Positions 8,005-17,603 of a stretch of 38,343 nucleotides of DNA are shown here, one piece after another. Positions within the stretch are counted from its first letter, which is position 1. Each line of letters opens with the position of its first letter. The position numbers and the translations under genes are program-made. Source of the DNA: Bacteroidales bacterium UBA2800 (GTDB taxonomy: Bacteria > Bacteroidota > Bacteroidia > Bacteroidales > Paludibacteraceae); contig DEHM01000014.1 in the NCBI GenBank assembly GCA_002351925.1, forward strand, positions 27,884 to 66,226, in the 5' to 3' direction. Below the pieces are notes generated by a model, which was not told the origin of the DNA, did no database searches, and worked only from the letters and a program-made list of their open reading frames with translations.

Positions 8005-9102
8005 ATGATGGATCACCCGGAAAATAGCGCAGAATATAAGGGTTTGCAGGTGAACGCAGGTGTAGAAAACCTGCCGAGTGTGAATCCTTATGCGACTTTC
8101 CGTCGCCAGAAACGGACGCTGAGCCCCGAAGAGTACTTCGAGGGCATTCGGCGTGGTGATGTGACTATTCTGAGTCAGGCGGTGACGCTGGTGGAGAGCA
8201 ACCTGCTGGCCGACCAAGCCATCGCACAGAAAGTGATTGAGATGTGTCTCCCCTATGCGGGTAACTCGATACGCGTAGGTATCACGGGTGTTCCCGGAGC
8301 CGGTAAGTCGACCTTCATCGAGGCCTTGGGCAGCGAGTTGTGTGAGCACGGGAAGAAACTGGCTGTACTGGCTATCGACCCGTCGAGCGAGCGCAGCAAA
8401 GGTTCGATACTGGGTGACAAGACGCGTATGAACGAGCTGTCGGTTAAGTCGAACGCCTTTATCCGTCCAAGTCCGAGTGCCGGTTCATTAGGCGGCGTGG
8501 CACGTAAGACGCGCGAGACGATAGTGCTCTGCGAAGCAGCCGGTTTTGACACCATCCTCCTGGAGACAGTAGGTGTAGGTCAGTCGGAGACGGCAGCGCA
8601 CTCGATGGTGGACTATTTCCTGTTGCTGCAAGTGACGGGTACGGGTGACGATCTGCAAGGTATCAAACGCGGTATCATGGAGATGGCAGACGGTATAGCC
8701 ATCAACAAATGCGACGGAAATAATATTGAACGTGCGCGCGCCGCGCGCGTAGGATTCAAAAACGCCTTGGCTTTGTTCCCGCCTCCCGAGTCAGGTTGGA
8801 AACCGGATGCACTCTGTTGCTCGTCGATAGACCATAGCGGCGTGATGGATGTATGGCAGAACATAGAAGAATATATTGCCTTCACGAAGCAGAACGGCTA
8901 TTTTGACGCGCACCGCACGGAGCAAGCCAAATACTGGATGTACGAAACAATTAACCAAACACTGTTGGACGGTTTTTATAAAAACGAGCAGATGGAGCAT
9001 CAGATAGAAGTAGCAGAGCGCCAGGTGCTTAACAACGAGATCAGTAGTTTTGTAGCCGCCCATAACCTAATAGCTGCATATGGCAGAAACCAACAGAAAT
9101 AG
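8005..9102 (+). CDS. meaB: MeaB/ArgK-type G-protein chaperone of methylmalonyl-CoA mutase
   Basis: MeaB is a GTPase that protects and reactivates adenosylcobalamin-dependent methylmalonyl-CoA mutase. The 365-residue product shows the P-loop GVPGAGKST (about 95-103), the family signature DPSSERSKGSILGDKTRM, the switch region ETVGVGQSE and an NKCD specificity motif (about 233). Length fits the family. The mutase genes are not in this window, which is common in Bacteroidales, where methylmalonyl-CoA serves propionate production. Two adjacent ATG codons at 8005 and 8008 are both plausible starts. It begins 3 nt after the DUF1573 gene and its 3' end overlaps dnaB by 23 nt. Confidence 0.93.
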   Translation: MMDHPENSAEYKGLQVNAGVENLPSVNPYATFRRQKRTLSPEEYFEGIRRGDVTILSQAVTLVESNLLADQAIAQKVIEMCLPYAGNSIRVGITGVPGAGKSTFIEALGSELCEHGKKLAVLAIDPSSERSKGSILGDKTRMNELSVKSNAFIRPSPSAGSLGGVARKTRETIVLCEAAGFDTILLETVGVGQSETAAHSMVDYFLLLQVTGTGDDLQGIKRGIMEMADGIAINKCDGNNIERARAARVGFKNALALFPPPESGWKPDALCCSSIDHSGVMDVWQNIEEYIAFTKQNGYFDAHRTEQAKYWMYETINQTLLDGFYKNEQMEHQIEVAERQVLNNEISSFVAAHNLIAAYGRNQQK

Positions 9103-10666
9103 TACGCGCAAGCGCGCCTCGCAAACCACGATCATCAAGGTCGGTGCCAACGAGATGGGTAAGTTACCCCCTCAAGCACAAGACTTGGAGGACTCGGTGC
9201 TGGGTGCATTGATGATAGAGAAAGATGCCTACGGAAGCGTAGCAGATATGCTGCGTCCGGAGGTGTTCTACAAAGACCAGAACCGTATGGTCTATGAGGC
9301 TATACGAGCTTTGGCGGCAAAAGATCAGCCCATTGACATCCTCTCCGTGAGCGAGAAGATGAAGAGTATGGGTACGCTGGAGCAAGCCGGTGGCGCTGTG
9401 TATCTGGCCGACCTGACGCGCCGTGTAGCATCGACGGCCCACCTACATTATCACGCAGAGATTATTGCTCAGAAGGCGACGGCCCGTGACCTGATTGCGA
9501 TGGCTGCGCAGATAGAAGAAAAGGGCTTTGACGAGACGCAAGATATTGAGGAGTTGATGCAAGAGGCAGAAGCGGGCATCTTCGAGATCAGTCAGCGCAG
9601 CCAAAAACGCGATGTGACGCAGATTGACCCGGTGATAGAAGAGGCCTTCAAGCGTATGGAGAAAGCGGCGAAGAATGACGGTTCGATAAGCGGTATTCCT
9701 TCGGGCTTCCATGCTCTGGACAAGATCACTTCCGGTTGGCAAACGCCTGATTTGGTGATTATTGCCGCTCGTCCGGCGATGGGTAAGACGGCTTTTGTAC
9801 TGTCGATGGCCAAGAACATGGCGATAGACCGTAAGATACCGGTAGCTATTTTCTCGCTGGAGATGAGCAACGTGCAACTGGTGAACCGTCTTATTATGAA
9901 TGTCTGCGAGATAGAAGGCGACAAGATCAAGACGGGCAAGATGTCGAAAGACGACGCCAAACGACTCAATACGAAGATTAACGTGATGAAGGGAGCACCG
10001 CTCTATATGGATGATACCCCATCCTTGTCTATCTTCGAGTTGCGTTCGAAAGCCCGCAAACTGGTTCGCGAGCACGGCATACGGCTGATTATCATCGATT
10101 ACCTGCAGTTGATGAACGCTCAGGGATCGAGTTTCGGAAGCCGTGAACAAGAGGTAAGTATCATCTCGCGTAGCTTGAAGGCACTGGCCAAAGAACTGGA
10201 TATACCGATTATTGCGCTCTCGCAGTTGAACCGTGGTGTAGAGGCTCGTCAGGGCGTAGAAGGCAAGACGCCGCAACTGAGTGACCTACGTGAGTCGGGT
10301 GCGATTGAGCAGGATGCCGATATGGTGTGCTTCATCCATCGCCCGGAATATTATCACCTCTACAATGATGATAAGACGGGTAAGGACCTACGCGGCTTGG
10401 CACAGATCATCGTGGCAAAGCACCGAAACGGCGCAACCGACAGCATATGGCTTCGCTTCCGCGGTAAGTACGCCAAGTTCCAGAACGAGGATGAGGCCAT
10501 TGATGCTGATGAATTGAGTCCGATAGCTCCGGCAGAAGGCAGCGTATCGATTCAATCGAGCATGAACAACTCGATGGGTGCGGTATCGTTCGGTCAACAG
10601 ATGTCGCCAGACGGCATCAGCATGAACAACGGACTGGGAGAAGATATTGCCCATCCACCATTTTGA
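9080..10666 (+). CDS. dnaB: Replicative DNA helicase DnaB
   Basis: DnaB is the hexameric 5'-3' helicase at the replication fork. The 528-residue product has the N-terminal primase-interaction domain (about 27-130, LPPQAQDLEDSVLGALM), a linker, and a RecA-like C-terminal domain with Walker A ARPAMGKTAF (about 230-239), Walker B LIIIDYLQLM and the LRESGAIEQDADMV segment. The last 60 residues are a low-complexity Ser/Gly/Met-rich tail. No intein interrupts the ATPase domain. The ATG at 9080 lies inside the end of meaB (23-nt overlap); relatives also carry a short basic N-terminal extension before the conserved domain, supporting this start. Confidence 0.96.
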   Translation: MAETNRNSTRKRASQTTIIKVGANEMGKLPPQAQDLEDSVLGALMIEKDAYGSVADMLRPEVFYKDQNRMVYEAIRALAAKDQPIDILSVSEKMKSMGTLEQAGGAVYLADLTRRVASTAHLHYHAEIIAQKATARDLIAMAAQIEEKGFDETQDIEELMQEAEAGIFEISQRSQKRDVTQIDPVIEEAFKRMEKAAKNDGSISGIPSGFHALDKITSGWQTPDLVIIAARPAMGKTAFVLSMAKNMAIDRKIPVAIFSLEMSNVQLVNRLIMNVCEIEGDKIKTGKMSKDDAKRLNTKINVMKGAPLYMDDTPSLSIFELRSKARKLVREHGIRLIIIDYLQLMNAQGSSFGSREQEVSIISRSLKALAKELDIPIIALSQLNRGVEARQGVEGKTPQLSDLRESGAIEQDADMVCFIHRPEYYHLYNDDKTGKDLRGLAQIIVAKHRNGATDSIWLRFRGKYAKFQNEDEAIDADELSPIAPAEGSVSIQSSMNNSMGAVSFGQQMSPDGISMNNGLGEDIAHPPF

Positions 10667-10696
10667 CAACTAAATAACAAACGATAAAACCTATTT

Positions 10697-12094
10697 ATGC
10701 AAAGAACAGTAATTATTGATGCACTACAGCGTACGGATTTCGGCAGCGAGATCAATGTGCGCGGATGGGTACGCAGTCGTCGAGGCAACAAGAACATCTC
10801 GTTTATTGCCCTGAACGACGGCTCTACTATCCGCAACATCCAGATCGTAGTCGACCTGCAACAATTCGACGAAGAGCGCCTCAAGCCAGTAACAACGGGA
10901 GCATGTATCTCGGCAACAGGTATCCTGGTAGAGAGCCAGGGGTCCGGTCAGGCCGTAGAGATACAACTGACGGATCTGGAGGTATATGGCACCGCCGATC
11001 CGGAGAAATATCCGTTGCAGAAGAAAGGCCTCTCGATGGAATACCTGCGCTCTATTGCTCATCTGAGACCACGTACCAACACTTTTGGTGCCGTCTTCCG
11101 TATTCGTCATAACATGGCGATGGCGATCCACACGTATTTCCATGAGCATGGTTACTTCTATTTCCACACGCCGCTTATCACGGCCTCGGATTGCGAGGGC
11201 GCCGGACAAATGTTCCAGGTAACAACCAAGAACCTTTATAACCTGAAGAAAAACGAAGATGGTCAGATAGACTACAGCGACGATTTCTTCGGCAAGCAAG
11301 CCGCACTGACTGTCAGTGGTCAGTTGGAAGGCGAGCTGGGCGCTATGGCGCTTGGTAAGATATACACCTTCGGCCCGACTTTCCGTGCGGAGAATAGCAA
11401 CACACCGCGTCACCTGGCCGAGTTCTGGATGATAGAGCCGGAGGTTGCCTTTATACAGAAAGACGAGTTGATGGACCTGGAAGAAGACTTCATCAAGTAT
11501 TGCGTTCGCTGGGCACTGGATCATTGTATGGACGATTTGGAGTTCCTCAACCAGTTTGTTGACAAGGGCCTGATTGAACGTCTAAAGTCGGTTATTGATA
11601 CCGAATTTGTGCGTCTGGAGTACACCGAAGGCATTCGCATTCTCCAGGAAGCCGTCAAGAACGGAAAGAAATTTGAGTTCCCGTGCAACTGGGGCGATGA
11701 TTTGAGTTCGGAGCACGAGCGTTATCTGGTGGAGGAGCACTTCGGCAAACCGGTGATTATGACGGATTATCCGAAGGATATCAAAGCCTTCTACATGAAG
11801 ATCAACGAAGATGGAAAGACCGTTCAGGGAACGGATGTGCTGTTCCCGCAGATTGGTGAGATCATCGGCGGTAGCGTACGTGAGGAGAGTCTGGAAAAAC
11901 TGAATGACGAGATAGAGCGCCGTCACATCCCGATGAAGGATATGTGGTGGTATCTGGACACGCGTCGTTTCGGAGCAGCACCTCACGCAGGTTTCGGTCT
12001 CGGTTTTGAGCGACTGATGTTGTTTGTAACCGGTATGCAGAACATACGTGACGTGATTCCCTTCCCGCGTACCCCTAAAAATGCAGAATTTTAA
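10697..12094 (+). CDS. asnS: Asparaginyl-tRNA synthetase
   Basis: This class IIb synthetase charges tRNA-Asn. The 465-residue product starts with an OB-fold anticodon-binding domain (about 1-110, VRGWVRSRRGNKNISFIALNDG) followed by the class II catalytic core with motif 2 FRAENSNTPRHLAEFWM (about 229-245) and motif 3 GFGLGFERL (about 432-440). The wording of motif 2 and the ending RDVIPFPRTPKNAEF separate AsnRS from AspRS. It lies 30 nt after dnaB with no recognisable promoter between them, so read-through from upstream is likely. Confidence 0.97.
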   Translation: MQRTVIIDALQRTDFGSEINVRGWVRSRRGNKNISFIALNDGSTIRNIQIVVDLQQFDEERLKPVTTGACISATGILVESQGSGQAVEIQLTDLEVYGTADPEKYPLQKKGLSMEYLRSIAHLRPRTNTFGAVFRIRHNMAMAIHTYFHEHGYFYFHTPLITASDCEGAGQMFQVTTKNLYNLKKNEDGQIDYSDDFFGKQAALTVSGQLEGELGAMALGKIYTFGPTFRAENSNTPRHLAEFWMIEPEVAFIQKDELMDLEEDFIKYCVRWALDHCMDDLEFLNQFVDKGLIERLKSVIDTEFVRLEYTEGIRILQEAVKNGKKFEFPCNWGDDLSSEHERYLVEEHFGKPVIMTDYPKDIKAFYMKINEDGKTVQGTDVLFPQIGEIIGGSVREESLEKLNDEIERRHIPMKDMWWYLDTRRFGAAPHAGFGLGFERLMLFVTGMQNIRDVIPFPRTPKNAEF

Positions 12095-12137
12095 TTAACA
12101 ATAGTATTAACCATAAAAAACACTAACAAACAATCGT

Positions 12138-15100
12138 ATGAAAAAACTCTTTTTGATGATGTTTGTGTTGATGATTTCAGTCGTCACAATGGCGCAAACA
12201 TCCCTGCGAGGCAGAGTTATCGATCGTTCGACCCAGGCAGCTGTGGTCGGTGCTAAGGTAACATTGGCCAATCAAAACATTTCCACTACGACCAACGCGT
12301 CGGGTGAGTTTGTTCTCCTCTATTTGGACGCAACGGACGAAGAGGTTGTCATCGAGGCAGAAGGCTATGTAGCCGGTCTCGAACTGATTCAACTTCAGGC
12401 GGACAAAGCGAACGAGATGGAGGTTGTTCTTCAGCAAGACATTGTGTCGCAAACACAAGACGAGATCCTGCTGAACCTGACAGAGGAAGAGATGACGGAC
12501 GATGAAGGTCGTTCGCAATCGCAAGCATCATCCTCTTCAGCATCGACCGACGTGTTTAACTCGATGACGTCATTTGCCTGGTCTACAGCACGTTACCGTA
12601 ATCGTGGTTATGCCTCGAGTGCGGAGAATGTCTACATCGAGGGTCTGAATTTCAACTCTCAGGAGCGCGGTAACTTCAACTTCTCGGCTATGGGAGGTTT
12701 GAACGATGCCAGCCGCTACAAAGAGGTGCTGAACCCGATGGAAGCGACCAACTTCACCTTTGGTGGTTTAGCTCAATCGACCAACTACCTGATGGGCGCG
12801 AGCCGCTATGCACAAGGTTGGAAAGTAGGTGCAGCAGGTACGAACCGTAACTACAAAGTACGTGTTAATGCTACCTACTCGAGCGGTGTGATGGCTAACG
12901 GATGGGCTGTAACAGCTCAGCTGGCTTATCGTTTCTCGCCGTACATTGACAACAAGGGTATCATCGGTGAGGGTATCAAGTACTACTCGCTGGGTTATTT
13001 CCTGACAGCAGAGAAGATCTGGGACAACGCACGTCTGAAACTGATTACCTTCGGTGCTCCGACAGAGCGTGGTCAGAACGCTGCCGTTACGCAGGAAGTG
13101 TATGACCTGACGGGAAGCAACAATTACAACCCCTATTGGGGCTATCAGAAGGGTAAAGTGCGCAATTCGCGTATCGTGAAGTCGTATGACCCGACGGTGA
13201 TTGCCGCTTATGAGTACAAGATTGACGAGAACCAGTCGATTAAAGTAGCAGCCGGTTACCACTACTCGCTGTATTCGAACTCGGCGCTGAACTTCTTCAA
13301 CGCTCCGGATCCGCGTCCGGACTACTATCGTAACCTGCCGTCGTTCTACTGGGACGGCCAGATTGCTAACCCGAACAACGAGACATCGGCTATGCAGCTC
13401 TACGACGATGCCGGTAATCACTATCCTTGGGGACTCTTTATCGGCCGCGACGTGAACGGTAACTCGTTCGGTAGCGGATTTGTAGGACTGGATGGCAACA
13501 TAGTAGGTCCGTCGATTGACAAGGACACCTACAACAAGTTGGTTTATCTCTGGCAAACACGCGACAACAAGACGACGCAGATTGACTGGGATAATATCTA
13601 TGCAGCCAATATTGCTAACAACTATGAGGATCCTACTGCTTCTGCTCGTTATATCCTGGAGCGCCGTCACAACGACATTCAGGAGGCCAGTGCATCGTTC
13701 AAATATGTGAACACGCAGTACAAGCATCTGAAGATGACGCTGGGTGCAGAGGGTAAGTTCTCGCAAGGTATTCACTACAAGACTATTGATGATCTGCTTG
13801 GCGGTAACCAGTGGATCGATATCGATGCTTTTGCTGACCGTGATATCAAGGAGTTGGCAACCAACAGCGGCTTCACCCAGGAGGATATCGCCAACGTTCG
13901 CAAGAACGAGATTGCTCCGGACTACGATCCGACCATCAAGGATAACGGTCGTCGCTTCGGTTACAACTACCGTATCAACATGGGTAACATGAAAGCATGG
14001 TTCCAGAACGAGTGGACCTTCAACGAGGTAGATCTCTACTATGCTATTATGGTTAACTACAGCATGATGCAACGTTCGACGGACATGTTGAACGGTCGTG
14101 CATGGTATCTGACTAAAGTAGCAGAGCGCGAGAACAATGTAGATCCGGCTGCTTATTACGGTCATGCGTCTTACGATAAGATCAAAGCTGCGGAAGCTGC
14201 AGGAACACTGCACGCAGGCACACGCTATTACGGCGATGCTCACCACTTTGTTGACCCGGGCTTCAAGTTGGGCGCTGTATACAAGATCAACGGTCGTAAC
14301 CGACTGAAACTGAATGCTATGGCTAAAACCGAGGCTCCTTATGCACGCGATGCTTATATCTCGCAGCGTGTACACGACCGTGTGATTGAGCCAATCTACA
14401 AACACGATAACGCCAAGTCGCTCTCTGACTTCTACGCAGCCAGCCAGAAACTCGTTTCTGCTGACCTGAGTTATGAGTTCAACTACCCGATCATTCGTGG
14501 TCGTATCACCGGTTTCTTCACTCAGAGTTGGGACGGATCGGAACTAAACGGCTACTACGATGACGAGGCTCGTACGTTCGTCAACCAAGCCCTGAGCGGC
14601 ATTGACAAACGTTACCTGGGCTTGGAGGCAGCAGCTGCCGTTAAGATGGGAACCTACTTCACCTTGACCGGTGCGCTCTCTATTGGTGACTATCGCTACA
14701 CCAGCGATGCCATGGCAGTGAGCTCGGCCGAGAACGGTATGCCGATGACGCAAGACCTGGCTACCCAATCGTTAGTATTTGAGACCAATGACAAAGTGCT
14801 GTTGAAGGGTCTGAAACTCTCGACGGGTCCGCAAGCTAACGCAAGCCTGAAACTCTCGTTCTTCCACCCGAAGATGTGGTTTGCTGACATTACCGTGAAC
14901 TACCACGACTGGAACTACCTGTCGGTAGCTCCGAGCCGTCGTATGCAAGGTCTGTACACCGGTGTACGTGTTGACGGTACGGCAGTTAACGGTTGGTTCG
15001 GTGATGCCAATGCCAATGCTATTGAGACGACCGATAACCAATCGGTACGTGCCCAGGTGGATACCGATCCTACGAGTGCTACCTTCGGTCGGGCGACCTA

Positions 15101-15467
15101 TGAGAATGTTCAGGTGGACGGCAACGGCGTACCTGTACTCCGCTATCCGTACAACATCATGACGCAACAAGAGAATCTGTCGGCTACCAATCCGCTCAAC
15201 CGCTTCCTGATTGACGTATCGGTAGGTAAACTGATTTATCTGAAGAACCGTCAGTCGGTTTCTATCAACCTGAGCGTAAGCAACATCGCCAACAACACCC
15301 ACTTCAAGACCGGTGGCTACCAGCAGGCTCGTCTGCCGCGCGCCGTGCTGCAAGGCGTTGCTGACTACCAGAACTCAGTGATTACCGCCAATGCATGGAA
15401 ATACCCGTCGAAGTACTACTATGCATGGGGAGCTAACTTCTTCTTATCCGTAACCTATAAATTCTAA
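12138..15467 (+). CDS. TonB-dependent outer-membrane receptor with N-terminal carboxypeptidase-regulatory-like domain
   Basis: The 1109-residue protein has a signal peptide (cut likely after VVTMA), a carboxypeptidase-regulatory-like beta-sandwich (about 22-105, LRGRVIDRSTQAAVVGAKV), a Ser-rich acidic stretch, a plug-like region (about 135-260) and a long beta-barrel ending in the aromatic strand NFFLSVTYKF. This is the layout of Bacteroidota receptors that take up large substrates with an exposed lipoprotein. The DUF5689 lipoprotein gene follows after 5 nt, so the two likely form one uptake complex. No SusD, glycosidase or sigma/anti-sigma pair lies nearby, so the substrate is open. No promoter is obvious in the 43-nt gap after asnS. 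Confidence 0.85.
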   Translation: MKKLFLMMFVLMISVVTMAQTSLRGRVIDRSTQAAVVGAKVTLANQNISTTTNASGEFVLLYLDATDEEVVIEAEGYVAGLELIQLQADKANEMEVVLQQDIVSQTQDEILLNLTEEEMTDDEGRSQSQASSSSASTDVFNSMTSFAWSTARYRNRGYASSAENVYIEGLNFNSQERGNFNFSAMGGLNDASRYKEVLNPMEATNFTFGGLAQSTNYLMGASRYAQGWKVGAAGTNRNYKVRVNATYSSGVMANGWAVTAQLAYRFSPYIDNKGIIGEGIKYYSLGYFLTAEKIWDNARLKLITFGAPTERGQNAAVTQEVYDLTGSNNYNPYWGYQKGKVRNSRIVKSYDPTVIAAYEYKIDENQSIKVAAGYHYSLYSNSALNFFNAPDPRPDYYRNLPSFYWDGQIANPNNETSAMQLYDDAGNHYPWGLFIGRDVNGNSFGSGFVGLDGNIVGPSIDKDTYNKLVYLWQTRDNKTTQIDWDNIYAANIANNYEDPTASARYILERRHNDIQEASASFKYVNTQYKHLKMTLGAEGKFSQGIHYKTIDDLLGGNQWIDIDAFADRDIKELATNSGFTQEDIANVRKNEIAPDYDPTIKDNGRRFGYNYRINMGNMKAWFQNEWTFNEVDLYYAIMVNYSMMQRSTDMLNGRAWYLTKVAERENNVDPAAYYGHASYDKIKAAEAAGTLHAGTRYYGDAHHFVDPGFKLGAVYKINGRNRLKLNAMAKTEAPYARDAYISQRVHDRVIEPIYKHDNAKSLSDFYAASQKLVSADLSYEFNYPIIRGRITGFFTQSWDGSELNGYYDDEARTFVNQALSGIDKRYLGLEAAAAVKMGTYFTLTGALSIGDYRYTSDAMAVSSAENGMPMTQDLATQSLVFETNDKVLLKGLKLSTGPQANASLKLSFFHPKMWFADITVNYHDWNYLSVAPSRRMQGLYTGVRVDGTAVNGWFGDANANAIETTDNQSVRAQVDTDPTSATFGRATYENVQVDGNGVPVLRYPYNIMTQQENLSATNPLNRFLIDVSVGKLIYLKNRQSVSINLSVSNIANNTHFKTGGYQQARLPRAVLQGVADYQNSVITANAWKYPSKYYYAWGANFFLSVTYKF

Positions 15468-15472
15468 CAACA

Positions 15473-16693
15473 ATGAGAAAGTCTATTTTTACATATGCAA
15501 TGGCACTGGCATTGCCGGTCGTTGCGCTGATGACTTCATGCGAGCCGAGTGCGCTTACGGAAGGAGAGGTACTCGTAACGAGTGAAGATCAGCTCATGAA
15601 AGAGTTGGCAGAAGCCAATCCGGAAGGATACGATATTATCAACATCAATACGTTGTTGCAGCCGCCTTACATGACGGAACAAGGCAATTTCAAGAGTGAC
15701 TCGAGTCTCTATCGTACGCGTTCGACCTACAAAGATATGGAGTTGTTCTCCATTGATACCTTGCCTACCAACGGTCGAGGCATCTATATCCGCGGACGTA
15801 TTGCTACCGACGATTACGGAGGCAACTTCTACAAGACACTGGTGATCCAGCAGGTGAACGACTGGGAGACAGACGGTTATCCGACTATCGACCAGCAAGG
15901 TCTGCGTCTCTCGGTGGATATGGGTTCGGCCAGCGGTATGTATCACCAAGGTCAGGAAATCATCGTTCGCTGCAACGGCCTGGCTATCGGTCGTTATGCT
16001 AACGAGCCGCAACTCTGCGTTCCTACCTACAATAACAATATCTACGCTAACTCGTATGAGCAGAAAGTAGGATGGGCACCGGGTCGTATTCCATCGGCAC
16101 GTTTCCGTCTGGCTACTCGTATGATTGGCCATCCGGATAAGAGCAAACTGGTGTATGAAGTGATAGACCTGACAACGTTGCACAACAACTATCTGAGTAA
16201 ATATCAGGATGTAAAAGCTGCTCGTTTGGCTGATGCTCGCTTGGTGAAGATTACCGACGTACACTTCAGCTGCACCTATGACAGTCTCGGTGCAGAGAAG
16301 AACTGCAACAAATACGATCCTGCAGTCAACGAGACGCTGGGTAATCCGGAATTGGATCAGTACGCTGCTACGTTTGGTCCGACCACCGGTAACGTAGGTT
16401 ATCCGCAGTCACGTTATGTGAAGGACGCCGGTGATGCACACAAAGTGCTGATCGGTACTTCCGAGTATGCCAAGTACGCTTACTTCTACCTGCCGGCAGC
16501 AAAGTACATTGGTACCATCACCGGTGTGCTGGGTTACTACATGGATAACGGTAAATATGATCCCGATGGCGGCGAGTGGTCGATCACTCCGTGCAACATC
16601 GGTGATATCTTGCCGGAAGCCCAAGCAACCGGAGCTAATCCGCAGTGGGTACCGGTTGAGTGGAAGAAAGGCACAGCTCAACCTGTTGAATAA
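15473..16693 (+). CDS. DUF5689 lipoprotein, likely partner of the TonB receptor
   Basis: The 406-residue product begins with a lipoprotein signal whose lipobox ends LMTSC (Cys about residue 23). A DUF5689 domain follows (about 90-250), recognised by IRGRIATDDYGGNFYKTL and GLRLSVD followed by a GQEIIVRCNGLAIGRY segment; this has the look of an OB-like beta-barrel, though that fold assignment is my inference. The C-terminal half contains further aromatic-rich beta segments. DUF5689 proteins commonly sit beside TonB-dependent receptors in Bacteroidota, and here only 5 nt separate the genes. It is probably a surface-exposed outer-membrane lipoprotein that helps capture a ligand. The ligand is unknown. 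Confidence 0.82.
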   Translation: MRKSIFTYAMALALPVVALMTSCEPSALTEGEVLVTSEDQLMKELAEANPEGYDIININTLLQPPYMTEQGNFKSDSSLYRTRSTYKDMELFSIDTLPTNGRGIYIRGRIATDDYGGNFYKTLVIQQVNDWETDGYPTIDQQGLRLSVDMGSASGMYHQGQEIIVRCNGLAIGRYANEPQLCVPTYNNNIYANSYEQKVGWAPGRIPSARFRLATRMIGHPDKSKLVYEVIDLTTLHNNYLSKYQDVKAARLADARLVKITDVHFSCTYDSLGAEKNCNKYDPAVNETLGNPELDQYAATFGPTTGNVGYPQSRYVKDAGDAHKVLIGTSEYAKYAYFYLPAAKYIGTITGVLGYYMDNGKYDPDGGEWSITPCNIGDILPEAQATGANPQWVPVEWKKGTAQPVE

Positions 16694-16698
16694 ACTCC

Positions 16699-17175
16699 AT
16701 GAACTGGCTTGATGTCTTATTGCTCTTGCCTCTTCTGGTAGGCCTCATCCGAGGCCTGATACGAGGCCTAGTCTCCGAGGTAATCGCCATTGCGGTGGTT
16801 ATCCTCGGAGTGCTGGGCGCGCGTCTGTGCGGTCCATGGCTCTCCGCACAACTGCTAAAAGCCTTTGAATGGCCGCAAGGTGCATGCGACGCCGTGGCCT
16901 ACGTCGTAATATTCCTGGCTATCGCCGTGGTACTGGCTATTGTGGCGCGTCTGCTGACCAAGTTTATGCGCGCTATCCATCTGGGCTGGGCCAACCGATT
17001 GCTGGGCGGCATCTTCGGAATACTCAAATACGGCATCGTGGTTGTCTTCGTGGTCTTTGCGATGGACAAGCTGAACGAGTCGTTCCACTGGTTTGAGAAA
17101 TCAAAGGTCGTCAAGACTTCGGTGATGTATCATTTCATCAGCGATGAAGTTCTCACACGTTTCCCTCAGAAATGA
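16699..17175 (+). CDS. CvpA-family membrane protein
   Basis: The 158-residue protein is very hydrophobic with about four predicted membrane helices (roughly 5-25, 30-50, 68-90 and 105-125) and opens with the family-typical NWLDVLLLLPLLVGLIRGL followed by RGLVSEV. CvpA proteins were named for colicin V production in Escherichia coli; their molecular role in Bacteroidota is not settled and is generally tied to envelope homeostasis. The gene starts 5 nt after the DUF5689 gene and its stop overlaps the folK start as ATGA. Confidence 0.82.
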   Translation: MNWLDVLLLLPLLVGLIRGLIRGLVSEVIAIAVVILGVLGARLCGPWLSAQLLKAFEWPQGACDAVAYVVIFLAIAVVLAIVARLLTKFMRAIHLGWANRLLGGIFGILKYGIVVVFVVFAMDKLNESFHWFEKSKVVKTSVMYHFISDEVLTRFPQK

Positions 17176-17603
17176 TATACTACCTCTCCTTAGGTGCAAA
17201 CCTCGGCGAGCGTGAGCAGACACTCCGCCAAGCCGTACAACAGATTGAGCAGCAAATAGGTCACGTCCTTCGCTGCTCCTCTTTTTATTATTCTGAGCCA
17301 TGGGGTTTTCGGAGTGAACATGCGTTCTGCAACCTCTGCTGCGCTGTGGAAACAAGTCTAACGCCCCAGGAAATGCTCCGCGCCACACAGACTATTGAAC
17401 GCGCTCTCGGGCGCCAGAAAAAATCGTCCGACGGGCATTATGCCGATCGAACGATTGATATAGATCTGATTCGCGCGTTTGATGAGGCCGGACAAGAGAT
17501 TGAGTGCCTCACGTCCACCCTTACGCTCCCCCATCCTCTTTGGCAGCAGAGGGATTTTGTACAGGTCCCTTTAGCGGAAATCCTTCCGGCACAGGAGCCG
17601 TGA
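17172..17603 (+). CDS. folK: 6-hydroxymethyl-7,8-dihydropterin pyrophosphokinase (HPPK)
   Basis: HPPK transfers pyrophosphate from ATP to hydroxymethyl-dihydropterin in folate synthesis. The 143-residue protein has SLGANLGERE at the N-terminus, FCNLCCAVET, and the signature HYADRTIDIDLI followed by LPHPLWQQRDFVQVPLAEI, all well-conserved HPPK segments. Its start overlaps the CvpA-family stop (ATGA). Its last 83 nt overlap, on the opposite strand, the 3' end of the pseudouridine synthase gene; the conserved LPHPLWQQRDFVQVPL lies within this overlap, so this frame is certainly coding there. Confidence 0.95.
   Translation: MIYYLSLGANLGEREQTLRQAVQQIEQQIGHVLRCSSFYYSEPWGFRSEHAFCNLCCAVETSLTPQEMLRATQTIERALGRQKKSSDGHYADRTIDIDLIRAFDEAGQEIECLTSTLTLPHPLWQQRDFVQVPLAEILPAQEP

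Noticed and set aside
12768..14405. A 545-codon open frame opposite the TonB receptor gene
   Set aside because: Val/Ile/Arg-rich antisense reading with no domain; the receptor on the other strand is convincing.
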